From the NCBI GenBank assembly GCA_020638365.1, contig JACKIQ010000008.1, forward strand, positions 1 to 62,240: a stretch of 62,240 bases of DNA, written 5' to 3'. Both the position numbers and the translations under genes were made by a program. Source of the stretch: Rhodospirillales bacterium. GTDB taxonomy: Bacteria; Pseudomonadota; Alphaproteobacteria; Micavibrionales; Micavibrionaceae. Positions 34,675-43,274 of this stretch are shown in pieces. The notes below the pieces were generated by a model. The model did no database searches, was not told the DNA's origin, and saw only the letters and a list, made by a program, of their open reading frames with translations. The number at the start of each line of letters is the position of its first letter. Positions within the stretch are counted from its first letter, which is position 1.

Positions 34675-34702
34675 TTGACAATTCCCCGCTTCGGGTTAGA
34701 GT
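34675..34702 (+). promoter_or_regulatory. Promoter for rph-rdgB-hemW
   Basis: TTGACA (34675-34680), a 16-base spacer and TAGAGT (34697-34702) give a good sigma-70-type promoter about 45 bases before the rph start. The -35 lies just 30 bases from the hrcA start, so the two divergent genes share a compact control region. Confidence 0.6.
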
Positions 34703-34748
34703 GCTCCGGATTTGTTAGAACTTAAACATTCTTGTTGGGAACACGAAC

Positions 34749-35468
34749 ATGGAAAGACCGTCAGGGCGACAGGCGTCACAAATGCGAAAAGTCGAATTTC
34801 TTACCGATGTTTCAAAGCACGCGGAAGGGTCGTGTCTGATTAAATTTGGTGATACGCACGTGCTTTGCCTGGCCACTGTCGAGGCCAAAGTCCCGGGATG
34901 GATGAAAAACTCTGGAAGGGGATGGGTGACAGCGGAGTACGGAATGATCCCCCGTTCGACGTCGGAGAGAATGGACCGGGAAGCCGCACGAGGAAAACAA
35001 AGCGGGCGTACACAGGAAATCCAGAGACTGATCGGGCGATCCCTTCGATCCGTTGTCAATCTTGAGGCTATGGGCGAGCACCAGATTCGTGTGGACTGTG
35101 ACGTTATTCAGGCGGACGGAGGCACCCGGACAGCCGCTATTACCGGAGGGTTTGTGGCTTTACATCAGGCGTTCTCCCACATGATGACAACTGGCATGAT
35201 CCAGACCATGCCCATTAATGATTCGGTTTCAGCTATTTCCTGCGGTATTTGGTCAAGAGAGTCCGTCCTAGATCTGGATTACGAAGAGGATTCCAGCGCA
35301 GATACGGATGCCAATTTTGTCATAACCGGGAAAGGGCAACTGGTTGAAATCCAGTGTACTGCGGAGAAAGACCCTTTTACGGAAGAGCAGTTTATGGAGC
35401 TTTTAAATCTTGCAAAATCCGGGTGCAAGGAGCTTTCAAACCTGCAAGGCCGTGCACTGAAGATTTAA
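34749..35468 (+). CDS. rph: Ribonuclease PH
   Basis: This 239-residue phosphorolytic 3'-5' exoribonuclease trims tRNA 3' ends. The family start (RPSGRQASQMRKVEF), the RSLRSVVNL segment and the phosphate/active-site region (DCDVIQADGGTRTAAITG, about 113-130) are intact, and the length is standard. The three plus-strand genes rph, rdgB and hemW are closely spaced (rdgB starts 3 bases after rph). Confidence 0.97.
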   Translation: MERPSGRQASQMRKVEFLTDVSKHAEGSCLIKFGDTHVLCLATVEAKVPGWMKNSGRGWVTAEYGMIPRSTSERMDREAARGKQSGRTQEIQRLIGRSLRSVVNLEAMGEHQIRVDCDVIQADGGTRTAAITGGFVALHQAFSHMMTTGMIQTMPINDSVSAISCGIWSRESVLDLDYEEDSSADTDANFVITGKGQLVEIQCTAEKDPFTEEQFMELLNLAKSGCKELSNLQGRALKI

Positions 35469-35471
35469 CCT

Positions 35472-36077
35472 ATGCGCGTGCTTTCCCGTAACGACACTCT
35501 TCTGATCGCCACTCACAACAGCGGCAAGGCTCGTGAAATCAGCGCACTTCTGGCGCCGTATTTTTCATCTTTCACCACTTCTGCCGAACTGGGGCTTTCG
35601 GAACCGGAAGAGGGGGGAGAGACCTTTGTCGCCAACGCCCAGATCAAGGCCCGGCAAGCGTCCAAAGAAAGCGGAATGGTTGCCCTGGCCGACGACAGCG
35701 GCCTATCGGTCAGGGCGCTTAACGGCGATCCGGGCATCTATTCCGCGCGCTGGGCAGGGCCTGAGAAGGATTTCAGTCTTGCCATGAAAACCGTACACGA
35801 CCGTCTGGAGGGGTTTAATGACCGTTCCGCATGTTTTGTCTGTGTTCTGGCGCTGTCCTGGCCGGACGGCGAATGCTACAGCTTCGAAGGCCGAATCGAC
35901 GGACAGATCGTATGGCCCCCGCGCGGAGACAGGGGGTTTGGCTATGATCCCATATTTATTCCTGAAGGATACGAACAGACTTTCGCCGAAATCGAGCCTG
36001 CCCTAAAGCAGGCTATAAGCCACCGGGCCAGAGCATTTTCCAAATTGCTTGAAGCCTTATCAAACGTCCGGGAATAG
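35472..36077 (+). CDS. rdgB: RdgB/HAM1 family non-canonical purine NTP pyrophosphatase
   Basis: A 201-residue house-cleaning enzyme that hydrolyses ITP, dITP and XTP to monophosphates. Characteristic segments are IATHNSGKAREI near the N-terminus, ADDSGLSVRALNGDPGIYSARWAG (about 75-98) and GFGYDPIF (about 156-163), with the C-terminal SHRARA motif. It follows rph by 3 bases, so translation is probably coupled. Confidence 0.97.
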   Translation: MRVLSRNDTLLIATHNSGKAREISALLAPYFSSFTTSAELGLSEPEEGGETFVANAQIKARQASKESGMVALADDSGLSVRALNGDPGIYSARWAGPEKDFSLAMKTVHDRLEGFNDRSACFVCVLALSWPDGECYSFEGRIDGQIVWPPRGDRGFGYDPIFIPEGYEQTFAEIEPALKQAISHRARAFSKLLEALSNVRE

Positions 36078-36121
36078 GATACAAGTAGCGGCATTTCTAT
36101 AATTTTGTGTTGCGGGATTAC

Positions 36122-37282
36122 ATGTTCTCCGAAAGACAGGGCGGCGTTTACATTCACTGGCCTTTTTGCGCAGCCAAGTGTCCGTATTGCGATTTCAACT
36201 CCCATGTCCGGGAGGGCATCGACGAAGAATCGTGGGCGCAGGCTTATGAGCGTGCGCTTGATTATTACGCGGAGCTTCTTCCTCAGCTTGAGGTCGTTTC
36301 GGTTTTTTTTGGAGGTGGCACGCCTTCCCTGATGGGCCCGAAAACGGCCGAGCGCATCATCAAAAAAATCCGGTACGGGTGGCGTTGCGCCGATGATCTT
36401 GAGATAACGCTCGAAGCCAACCCTACCTCCGTTGAAATTCAAAAATTCAAGGATTTCCGCAAGGCCGGAGTTAACCGTGTTTCACTTGGCATTCAGGCGC
36501 TCAGCGACGATGATCTCCGCTTTCTTGGGCGAGAGCACGATGCCGGCGAAGCTCTTCGCGCGCTTGATACGGCCGGGCAGGTTTTCGACCGATACAGTTT
36601 TGATCTTATCTATGCACGGCCGGGACAAACCCATGATGCCTGGGCGGATGAGCTAGAAAAGGCGCTGAAGTTCGCGCACGGTCATATATCGCTCTACCAA
36701 CTCACGATCGAGCGCAGTACTCCGTTTTACATACGCCATCAGCGCGGAGAGTTTTCAATCCCCGACGATGTCGCGGGGGCCGAGCTTTTCAATCTGACGC
36801 AGGAGATCACCGAAGGCGCCGGTTTACCGCTTTACGAGGTGTCCAATCATGCTGCCGCGGGGCAAGAGTGCCGTCATAATCTTATCTATTGGCGATATCA
36901 GGATTATATCGGGATCGGACCGGGGGCGCATGGGCGCTATACGCATAACGGGTATAAGTATGCTTCGCGCGACCATAGTGCGCCCGAAGTATGGCTGGAA
37001 CGCGTTCGGGATAACGGGTACGGGGCGCATGAACCACAAGATGTCAGTATAGAGACGCAGAAAGAAGAAGCCGTTATGGTTGGGCTGCGGCTGAAAGACG
37101 GGATCAGTATCGAGCGTTTCCGTAATACATTCGGCTCAGATCCCCGCGACCTTTTTATATATGAGCGATTCGAGATGGCTCTTCATGAAGGCTGGATCAG
37201 ACGGAACGAAAAGAATCTGGCCCTGAGCCAGGAGGGAATGCTGCTATTGAACAGCCTTCTTGGATATCTGCTAAAGGCTTAA
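36122..37282 (+). CDS. hemW: HemW, radical SAM heme chaperone
   Basis: This protein has 386 residues from ATG 36122; GTG 36107 is in frame upstream. The radical SAM cluster CAAKCPYC (Cys16, Cys20, Cys23) is preceded by VYIHWPF, as in the HemW/HemN family, and followed by FFGGGTPSLM and EANPTS. It lacks the N-terminal extension of true HemN oxidases, so it should be HemW, which binds heme and delivers it to acceptor proteins, rather than coproporphyrinogen oxidase. It is last in the rph-rdgB-hemW operon. Confidence 0.94.
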   Translation: MFSERQGGVYIHWPFCAAKCPYCDFNSHVREGIDEESWAQAYERALDYYAELLPQLEVVSVFFGGGTPSLMGPKTAERIIKKIRYGWRCADDLEITLEANPTSVEIQKFKDFRKAGVNRVSLGIQALSDDDLRFLGREHDAGEALRALDTAGQVFDRYSFDLIYARPGQTHDAWADELEKALKFAHGHISLYQLTIERSTPFYIRHQRGEFSIPDDVAGAELFNLTQEITEGAGLPLYEVSNHAAAGQECRHNLIYWRYQDYIGIGPGAHGRYTHNGYKYASRDHSAPEVWLERVRDNGYGAHEPQDVSIETQKEEAVMVGLRLKDGISIERFRNTFGSDPRDLFIYERFEMALHEGWIRRNEKNLALSQEGMLLLNSLLGYLLKA

Positions 37283-37285
37283 AAA

Positions 37286-37313
37286 ACCCGGCGGAAATTT
37301 CTTTCCTCCGGGT
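37286..37313 (-). terminator. Terminator between convergent genes
   Basis: ACCCGGCGGA (37286-37295) pairs with TCCTCCGGGT (37304-37313) with one mismatch, extendable inward by two A-T pairs. On the minus strand it ends in a run of six T, so it mainly serves the minus-strand gene ending at 37341, and more weakly hemW. Confidence 0.75.
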
Positions 37314-37340
37314 CTGATTTATTGAATGTATGTCCTTAAA

Positions 37341-39011
37341 TCAGTAAGGAAGCTGGCTGTCGTCTCCGCCTGCTGCCGGGTCCTGATTCTGCATTGGGGG
37401 GCCGCCTGCGCCGCCACCCATGAGCGGAATTTCCTTGCCGTTGACGGTGGCCTTGCCATCGGGCGTGACCTTGATATCGAAGTCATAACCGTTGCCGGAG
37501 GCCGCTCCGTATTCCTTGAGCATCGAGAGCTGGGAGGCAATATCCTGAAATTCGTATGCGTTTGGCATGTCCGGGTTATTGGCGTTGGCCTGAGCCTTTG
37601 CCAGAAGCCCATCAAGACCTTCGAAGCGCCCTTTGAAATCGGCCACAAACTGCATGATCGCCGAAACATCGGCCTTTACATTCCCGTTCAGGGTCGCCTT
37701 ATAGTCCTTGGCATTGACAAAATTGTCCTTTACAGAGATTTCCGTTCCGGCCTGCGTCAACATCATCGGCACCTGCATCATAAGGCCCATGGCCGCCATA
37801 GGCCCGGTGTCCGGATTTGCCAAAGCCGCCTTGCCCGCATTCATACCGGCAGTCCAGATCGACTGGAGCGGTATCTTGCCGGCCGTGACGTCGAATTTCG
37901 CTGAGTCGGGAATGATGCCTTCATAGCCCTGAGGCGTCGGTTCAACCGAAACACCGGAATAACTAAAATTGACGTTCAATGACGCCGTTTCGGATTTCAG
38001 GCCTTCAAGCCCCATTCCAAAAATGCCTGAAGCTATTTTCAGGTTCTTGATGTCCTCACCCTGCTTGAAATCATCCTGCGGAGGATTGGCCGCAAACTCC
38101 AGATTCTCAAGCGAGTAGGCGAAGTTGATGCCTTCATAATCATTCAGCGCCAAGGCCGCGTTGATCATTTCCTCGATCTCGGTCGCAGAAGGCGGTTGTC
38201 CGGTTTCGGCCGCTTTTTCAAAAGATGCCAGCTTTTCGCCGAAGGTCATGATCTTTGCCTTGTATTCGCTCATCGGGATCAGCCTGTACTTCGATATGTT
38301 GGCATTAAGCTGGAGCGCACCAAGACTAACTTTTGCATGCTCATCAGGGATATCAAACTGCATGCCTGACGCGCGGATTGTTGTCGGGCCAGAGACGTGA
38401 CCCTGTCCGTCCTCCTCAAGGTTTGTATTGACCTTAAATTCCGGAATGGCGAAATCATGCGTGCTTCCGTTCGCGGTCATGCTGAACTTGACGTCCTTGA
38501 GCAGTGAGTTCATTTTCAGGAAGTTCCCTGACGCTTCATGAAACAGCCCGGAGGTGTTTTGTTCTCCGATATTGATGTTCATTGCCATTTCATTCGCGAC
38601 ACCAAAAGACATGGAGGAGGGGAGGGCCACGGTCATTTTCCAGTATCCCTGTTTGTCGTCGGGGACTGCATTTATCGCCGCCTGCCCTAAATCCATGGAA
38701 AACGCCGGTGCTTCCGGAGCCGTTCCCTGAGCATCTGGACCGCCCATTGCTTCCTTAAGCTTGGCGCCCGGTCCGAAAGAAATTTTCGGAAGGACTACCG
38801 CATAATATTCCCCTTTCGGTTCAACCGATACTTCGCCGGTGTAAATCACCTCGATCGAACCGAAGACTTCATTGATTTCTTTTTGGTCCTGCAGGAGATT
38901 TTTAAAGACCTCCTTCAGGTGTGCTGCGCCCTCGGCATCAATTTGAGCGGCCTGCGCCTTGAAAGGCACGAAGGCGATCATAACAGCGGAGGCTAGAAGA
39001 TATCTTTTCAT
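37341..39011 (-). CDS. Large exported protein of unknown function
   Basis: This protein has 556 residues from ATG 39011, chosen for a clean signal peptide (MKRYLLASAVMIAFVPFKAQA) and AGGGA upstream; the frame is open to 39119. The mature part is beta-rich without catalytic motifs and carries repeated patterns of alternating hydrophobic residues and DxKxTxNG-like turns near the end (GKATVNGKEIPLMGGG). The general layout recalls periplasmic DUF945/DUF2125-type proteins, but I cannot confirm that. The C-terminus is Gly/Pro/Asp-rich. It is divergent from the helicase-domain gene. Confidence 0.8.
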   Translation of the reverse strand: MKRYLLASAVMIAFVPFKAQAAQIDAEGAAHLKEVFKNLLQDQKEINEVFGSIEVIYTGEVSVEPKGEYYAVVLPKISFGPGAKLKEAMGGPDAQGTAPEAPAFSMDLGQAAINAVPDDKQGYWKMTVALPSSMSFGVANEMAMNINIGEQNTSGLFHEASGNFLKMNSLLKDVKFSMTANGSTHDFAIPEFKVNTNLEEDGQGHVSGPTTIRASGMQFDIPDEHAKVSLGALQLNANISKYRLIPMSEYKAKIMTFGEKLASFEKAAETGQPPSATEIEEMINAALALNDYEGINFAYSLENLEFAANPPQDDFKQGEDIKNLKIASGIFGMGLEGLKSETASLNVNFSYSGVSVEPTPQGYEGIIPDSAKFDVTAGKIPLQSIWTAGMNAGKAALANPDTGPMAAMGLMMQVPMMLTQAGTEISVKDNFVNAKDYKATLNGNVKADVSAIMQFVADFKGRFEGLDGLLAKAQANANNPDMPNAYEFQDIASQLSMLKEYGAASGNGYDFDIKVTPDGKATVNGKEIPLMGGGAGGPPMQNQDPAAGGDDSQLPY

Positions 39012-39131
39012 CGAAAAAATCCCTGATAAAGTATGAGCATAATTAACAAACCGGCTTGAATTTAAACAAAAAGCCTTGCTGTGTCCAAGGATAAACTGCA
39101 TTAATACTGCCGAGAACAAGGATTTTCTGAA

Positions 39132-40436
39132 ATGCTCAACGCCAAGGCAAACCAGTTTTCACTTTCTCCTGAAGGTCTGATCCTCTGGCAGGCCAAACCT
39201 GAAAGCCCTCTTCCCGGTGTTCCGGTTGCCAAACTTGTCAAGGGTGAGCATGCGTTACGTCCGGGGATTGAAGTTCTTGAAAACGAATGGACCAAGAACG
39301 TCGAACAGGCAGAACTCCGAAACAATCTTGCTCTCTGGCTTAATACCTATATCGGGAACGTTCTTGAACCTCTTGTTTTTCTTGGCGTTCAGGAAGCCGC
39401 TCCTAGCGGAGATCCCGTACAGGACATCTGCAAGACCCTATATGACTCCCTAGGCGTGGTTCCTCGCGAAACTCTGGAACCTCAGATCGAAAAACTCGAT
39501 CACGACCAGCGCGCTGTTTTACGTTCCAAAAAGATCAGGCTCGGACCTATTCTGGTGTTTATTCCCCTCCTCAACAAACCTGCCGCCGTACGTTTACGCG
39601 GGCTTCTTTGGTCCGTTGAAAAGGGCAAACCCCTTCCGGCGCCTGTACCCGCTGACGGAATCGTTTCCGTGGAGGTTGACGAGAGCGCCGCCGCCCCCGA
39701 TTTTTACCGGGCTGTCGGATATCCCCTTTACGGCGGGAGAGCCGTGCGGATCGACATGCTCGACCGGGTCATTAATTTGATTTACGAGAAGGCCGAGAAG
39801 GGCAAGTTTTCTGCACAGCATCAGATGGCTGAATGGCTGGGGTGTTCGATAGAAAGCCTCTACAAAGTTCTTGAATCCATGGGCCATACGAAAATTTACG
39901 ACCCGGCTGATGATGCTGCCAAGATGGAGGTTTCCGCTCTCGACGGTGAAGCGTCTGCAGCGGCTCCGCTTATAAAAAAGGAAGAGGAAAGCGTTGACAA
40001 TCCGACCGCCCTCGAAGAAGTGTCCAAGACTTCGGAGGAGGGCGACAGCTCCGATCGCGTTGATACTCAGGTGGCGGACGATCCGCAGAAGCAACAGAAA
40101 AAGCCTGAACTGGCCGTTTTTCGTTTAAAGCGCGGAAAGGCCTTTGAGCCGAAAAAGCCCGCTGGAAAGCTGCACTCTGCATCCCGCAAAGGGTCTTTTA
40201 AAGCCGATTCCCCCGATCATTCCAGCGAGGAAGGCGGAAGCCAGCGCCGCAAGCCGCCAAAAAGCGAGAAAGGGCGTAAGGGTCATAAAAAAGGCGGACG
40301 TATGTCAAAACACCATAAGGACTTTGATCGGGACGATGACCGGGAGGCCCGAGTTATTTCTTTTGAGGCAAAACGCAAGGATGAGGACTCACCTTTCGCT
40401 ATTCTTCAGAAACTCAAGGTTAAAGGTGATGATTAA
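39132..40436 (+). CDS. Stand-alone C-terminal domain of SUPV3L1-like helicase
   Basis: This 434-residue protein corresponds to the C-terminal half of the large alphaproteobacterial SUPV3L1-like DEAD/DEAH helicase: FSLSPEGLILWQ, LRNNLALWLNTYI, FIPLLNKPAAVRLRGLLW, FYRAVGYPLYGGRAVRIDML and MAEWLGCSIESLYKVLESMGHTKIYDP are the conserved landmarks. A Lys/Arg-rich tail (about 340-434) ends in SPFAILQKLK as in the full-length proteins. The helicase motor (Walker A and B) is absent. The ORF begins with an ATG behind AAGGA, so it looks like a true start and not a random truncation, and only 120 bases separate it from the divergent gene. It may pair with a separate motor protein or act as an RNA-binding protein. 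Confidence 0.8.
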   Translation: MLNAKANQFSLSPEGLILWQAKPESPLPGVPVAKLVKGEHALRPGIEVLENEWTKNVEQAELRNNLALWLNTYIGNVLEPLVFLGVQEAAPSGDPVQDICKTLYDSLGVVPRETLEPQIEKLDHDQRAVLRSKKIRLGPILVFIPLLNKPAAVRLRGLLWSVEKGKPLPAPVPADGIVSVEVDESAAAPDFYRAVGYPLYGGRAVRIDMLDRVINLIYEKAEKGKFSAQHQMAEWLGCSIESLYKVLESMGHTKIYDPADDAAKMEVSALDGEASAAAPLIKKEEESVDNPTALEEVSKTSEEGDSSDRVDTQVADDPQKQQKKPELAVFRLKRGKAFEPKKPAGKLHSASRKGSFKADSPDHSSEEGGSQRRKPPKSEKGRKGHKKGGRMSKHHKDFDRDDDREARVISFEAKRKDEDSPFAILQKLKVKGDD

Positions 40437-40880
40437 ATGAAAGCAGGAAGACGCATCCCTTTGATCCCCGTCTCTTTGCTTTGCCCTTGCCGGGCCTTCT
40501 TATTTACAGTCTTTTGTATGGGCATTTTTCTTGTCGGCTTAAGCCGTGCGGAAGCCGCCCGTTTTTCAGGAGAATATTTTCTTAAAGTCTGCGCTCTTGA
40601 CCGCAGCGGAAATGAAATCGTAGCTGGAGGAAAAATAGCCTGCCAGTCCTATATATCCGCTATCATTGATTATCATAATTTTCTTCGCACGCTTAATTCT
40701 GCTAATTCACCCAGTTTTTGTATCCCTGAAAATGTTTCGTTGAACGAAATCCATCTCGTTGTCCTGCTTTATTTCATGAAGAATCAAAAACTACACCGTA
40801 AATTCATTGCAGCACCTGGCGTAGAGCTGGCTCTGATTGACGCTTACCCCTGCGGCGGCAAGAAAAAACCTCAGAAGTGA
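40437..40880 (+). CDS. Rap1a/Tai-like exported protein
   Basis: A 147-residue exported protein: a signal sequence of about 41 residues (ending RAEA) is followed by a small helical domain with the pattern seen in the Rap1a/Tai immunity-protein family: SGEYFLKVC, CQSYISAIIDYHNFL, CIPENVSLNEIHLVVLLYF and a final Cys (AYPCGG). Its four cysteines could form two disulfides. In the type VI systems where the family is named, it neutralises amidase effectors. Here there is no effector gene next to it, and many proteobacteria carry such domains without one. Its ATG directly follows the stop of the helicase-domain gene. Confidence 0.7.
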   Translation: MKAGRRIPLIPVSLLCPCRAFLFTVFCMGIFLVGLSRAEAARFSGEYFLKVCALDRSGNEIVAGGKIACQSYISAIIDYHNFLRTLNSANSPSFCIPENVSLNEIHLVVLLYFMKNQKLHRKFIAAPGVELALIDAYPCGGKKKPQK

Positions 40881-40892
40881 CGGGATAGTCTT

Positions 40893-41423
40893 ATGGCCGG
40901 TCGAGAAAAGCATGTCATACGCCTGGAACGCGGGAGCCCCGATCACCTCCTGCCGCTCGATTTTTATAATATTCTTGTCGAACGGCTTATCCCCTTGCTG
41001 GGGCTGACATATGCTTTTTCGGTTATCGGGATGGCGTTAGACCGCGGGGATTTCCTGTTTTACGCTTTTCAGGATAAGACAGCTTATATCATGTCCTTGT
41101 TCGTTCTGGTCTGGATTTCCATTCCGGCTTTACTCTGGGTTTTTTTGCGCGGCAGCATCATGTTCTGTCATATCGCAGAAACGTGGTACAAGGCGATTTC
41201 CATTGTGCAGGTTATTTTAACCACCTTGCTGGCTGTGTTGTTTCCGGAAGCCGATGTTTACGGCATGAAGGTGTTTTTTATCGAGGTCCCCGTTCTTTTT
41301 CTACTGATGTATTTTTTTATGGTACGCGGTCAATTACCACTAAAGTTTGCCCATGTTTTCAGCTTTCTAGGGCTTGCCTTTCTCCTGTACGGTTCAATGA
41401 TTAACGTTCTTATCAAGATTTAG
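40893..41423 (+). CDS. Membrane protein with four or five TM segments
   Basis: This 176-residue integral membrane protein has hydrophobic segments at about 30-48, 62-85, 98-116, 125-143 and 150-172. There are no conserved polar or catalytic motifs, and the family is not recognised. It lies 12 bases after the Rap1a/Tai-like gene on the same strand, so probably in the same transcript, and is convergent with the polyprenyl diphosphate synthase gene. Confidence 0.75.
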   Translation: MAGREKHVIRLERGSPDHLLPLDFYNILVERLIPLLGLTYAFSVIGMALDRGDFLFYAFQDKTAYIMSLFVLVWISIPALLWVFLRGSIMFCHIAETWYKAISIVQVILTTLLAVLFPEADVYGMKVFFIEVPVLFLLMYFFMVRGQLPLKFAHVFSFLGLAFLLYGSMINVLIKI

Positions 41424-41445
41424 AATTAAGATACTGGCAGGTTTT

Positions 41446-42465
41446 TTAATTCGCACGTACAAGGACGAAGTCGGCAAGGTTATCCAGTGTCTTGCGCAGA
41501 GGGTGCTCGGGTACTTGTAAAAGGCTGTCCTTGGCCTGCTTTATCTGAGATTGAGCCAGTTTTCTGCTTTTTTCCAACCCGTTATGGCGATTGATTAATT
41601 CCAGAGCAGTTTCAAAATCACCGTCAGAGACTATCTTGTTGCCGATAGTTCTCTGCCAGAATGACTTTTCAGCTTCATCCGCATTTTCGAGCGCAAATAT
41701 TACAGGGGCAGTCATTTTTCCTTCCCTGAAATCATCACCGATATCCTTGCCCCATTTTTCCGGATCAGCCGCGTAATCCAACATATCATCTACAATCTGG
41801 AAGGCGATGCCAATTTGCATGCCATAGGTGCGCATAGCCTTTTCCTGCTGTTCTCCTGCTTCGGTCAGTGCCGGGCCGATCTGACAGGATGCAGCGAAGA
41901 GGGCCGCCGTTTTTGCTTCGATTACGTCTATGTACGCCGATAAGGGCGTCTCTATGTTGTTGGCCGTTGTCAACTGCTTTACCTCGCCTTGCGCTATCAC
42001 GGCTGCGGCGTCGGAGAGGATCCTTAGAATTTCGACAGACCTGCACTCGACCATAAGCTGAAAAGACTTTGAAAAAAGAAAATCTCCGACCAAGACACTT
42101 GCCTTGTTGCCAAAGATCATATTTGCAGCCTTTTGCCCGCGCCTTTCGGCACTTTCATCAACGACGTCATCATGCAGCAAAGTGGCCGTGTGAATAAACT
42201 CGACGGCCGCCGCTAAAGGCCAGACCTTTTCCATAGACGCATCATAGATAGAAGCACACGCCAGGGTAAGAAGAGGGCGAATACGTTTTCCCCCTGCCGC
42301 GATCAAGTAGCGTGCAAGGCGCGGAATGATCGCGACGTCCGATTCCATGCTTTTGAGAATCCGTGCGTTGACCTGCCGCATGTCGTGATCAAGTACAGAC
42401 GATAGCTCATCAAGCGGCGTTTTGCTTTTCTGTTCAGGCTCTTTTTCTGCGGGCTGTCCTTGCAT
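41446..42465 (-). CDS. ispB: Polyprenyl (octaprenyl/decaprenyl) diphosphate synthase
   Basis: This 339-residue trans-isoprenyl diphosphate synthase would make the side chain of ubiquinone. The first Asp-rich motif (LLHDDVVDES, near 96-105) and the second (QIVDDMLDYAAD, near 218-229), the GGKRIRPLL start of the fold and the GKDIGDDFREGKMT motif are intact. The product length cannot be read safely from the sequence. An N-terminal extension of about 25 polar residues precedes the domain. Confidence 0.93.
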   Translation of the reverse strand: MQGQPAEKEPEQKSKTPLDELSSVLDHDMRQVNARILKSMESDVAIIPRLARYLIAAGGKRIRPLLTLACASIYDASMEKVWPLAAAVEFIHTATLLHDDVVDESAERRGQKAANMIFGNKASVLVGDFLFSKSFQLMVECRSVEILRILSDAAAVIAQGEVKQLTTANNIETPLSAYIDVIEAKTAALFAASCQIGPALTEAGEQQEKAMRTYGMQIGIAFQIVDDMLDYAADPEKWGKDIGDDFREGKMTAPVIFALENADEAEKSFWQRTIGNKIVSDGDFETALELINRHNGLEKSRKLAQSQIKQAKDSLLQVPEHPLRKTLDNLADFVLVRAN

Positions 42466-42529
42466 AAATCCTATTAACCAGTTTTTTGTATAGCGGGCAA
42501 GGAAAATGAATGTAGACAGGCACTTAGTG

Positions 42530-43216
42530 CTACTTGTTGTATGATGCTTCCGTTTCTTTTTTCGCCCCCTGAGTGGACGCCTTCTTTTTCGCCGCAGCTG
42601 CTTTTTTCTTCACTTTCTGCTGAACGTTCTTATGAGCCGCGGTTTCATTCTTTATCTGTCCCGAAGCGGCGGGCGATTCTTGCTTGTCCTGCAAGGATTT
42701 TTCAATATCCTCCGGACGAGCAAAGCTACGCGACGTCATCTCTCCCTTGTTTCTGTTCTTATACTGGTTGAGAAGGTCCGAAATTTTGTCGTTTTTTTCC
42801 TGTTGAGCCTGCGCTTCCTCATCAATTTCCTCCGCCTCTTCCCTAGGTTCGGCCTTTTGTTCCTCCTTTACCGTTTCATTGTTGCCGGATATAGCTTTAT
42901 ACTGCTTCCACACACGGTTTTCCGGGGTTTCTTCCGGTGGTGCGCTTTCTTCCTGATCTTTTTCTTTTTCAGTCGTTGCAGACGGTTCTTCATATGAGGG
43001 CGGTGGAGGGACTTCCTTTTCAGGTTTTACGCCCGGCCTATTCTGCTTGACCATTTCCCGTAACTTTTTTTTCTCCTCCTCCGAGCCAAAATTTTGTGAC
43101 TGAAGGCCTTTTTTTTCCGCAGGTTTAGGCATCTCCATCTGCGCGTATACTGAAAAAGCCATGGTTATCATGGAGAAGGCGGCCAACAGGGCGGATCTAA
43201 TAAAAGTCTTGAACAT
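42530..43216 (-). CDS. Exported Glu/Lys-rich low-complexity protein
   Basis: This 228-residue protein has a signal peptide (about 1-25, ending VYAQ). The rest is low complexity, alternating Glu/Lys/Gln/Pro stretches (KPEKEVPPPPSYEEP) with probable coiled coil in the middle and a basic Lys/Ala tail (QQKVKKKAAAAKKKAST) that resembles the histone-H1-like tails of surface or wall-binding proteins. No enzyme domain is seen. It lies upstream of ispB on the same strand, 64 bases apart. Confidence 0.7.
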   Translation of the reverse strand: MFKTFIRSALLAAFSMITMAFSVYAQMEMPKPAEKKGLQSQNFGSEEEKKKLREMVKQNRPGVKPEKEVPPPPSYEEPSATTEKEKDQEESAPPEETPENRVWKQYKAISGNNETVKEEQKAEPREEAEEIDEEAQAQQEKNDKISDLLNQYKNRNKGEMTSRSFARPEDIEKSLQDKQESPAASGQIKNETAAHKNVQQKVKKKAAAAKKKASTQGAKKETEASYNK

Positions 43217-43274
43217 GGGGTTAAACTCTTGCAGTTTTTAGGTCAGAGTCACTTAGTCTAGTCGTAAGCATAAG

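Noticed and set aside
34646..34748. CIRCE element for HrcA
   Set aside because: Only a GAGTGCT-like fragment is present near 34699; the full TTAGCACTC-N9-GAGTGCTAA was not seen here or before grpE and dnaK.
39012..39131. Remnant of a helicase motor upstream of the C-terminal domain
   Set aside because: The 120 bases before the ATG encode nothing recognisable and end in a divergent gene, so simple 5' truncation is not supported by visible remains.
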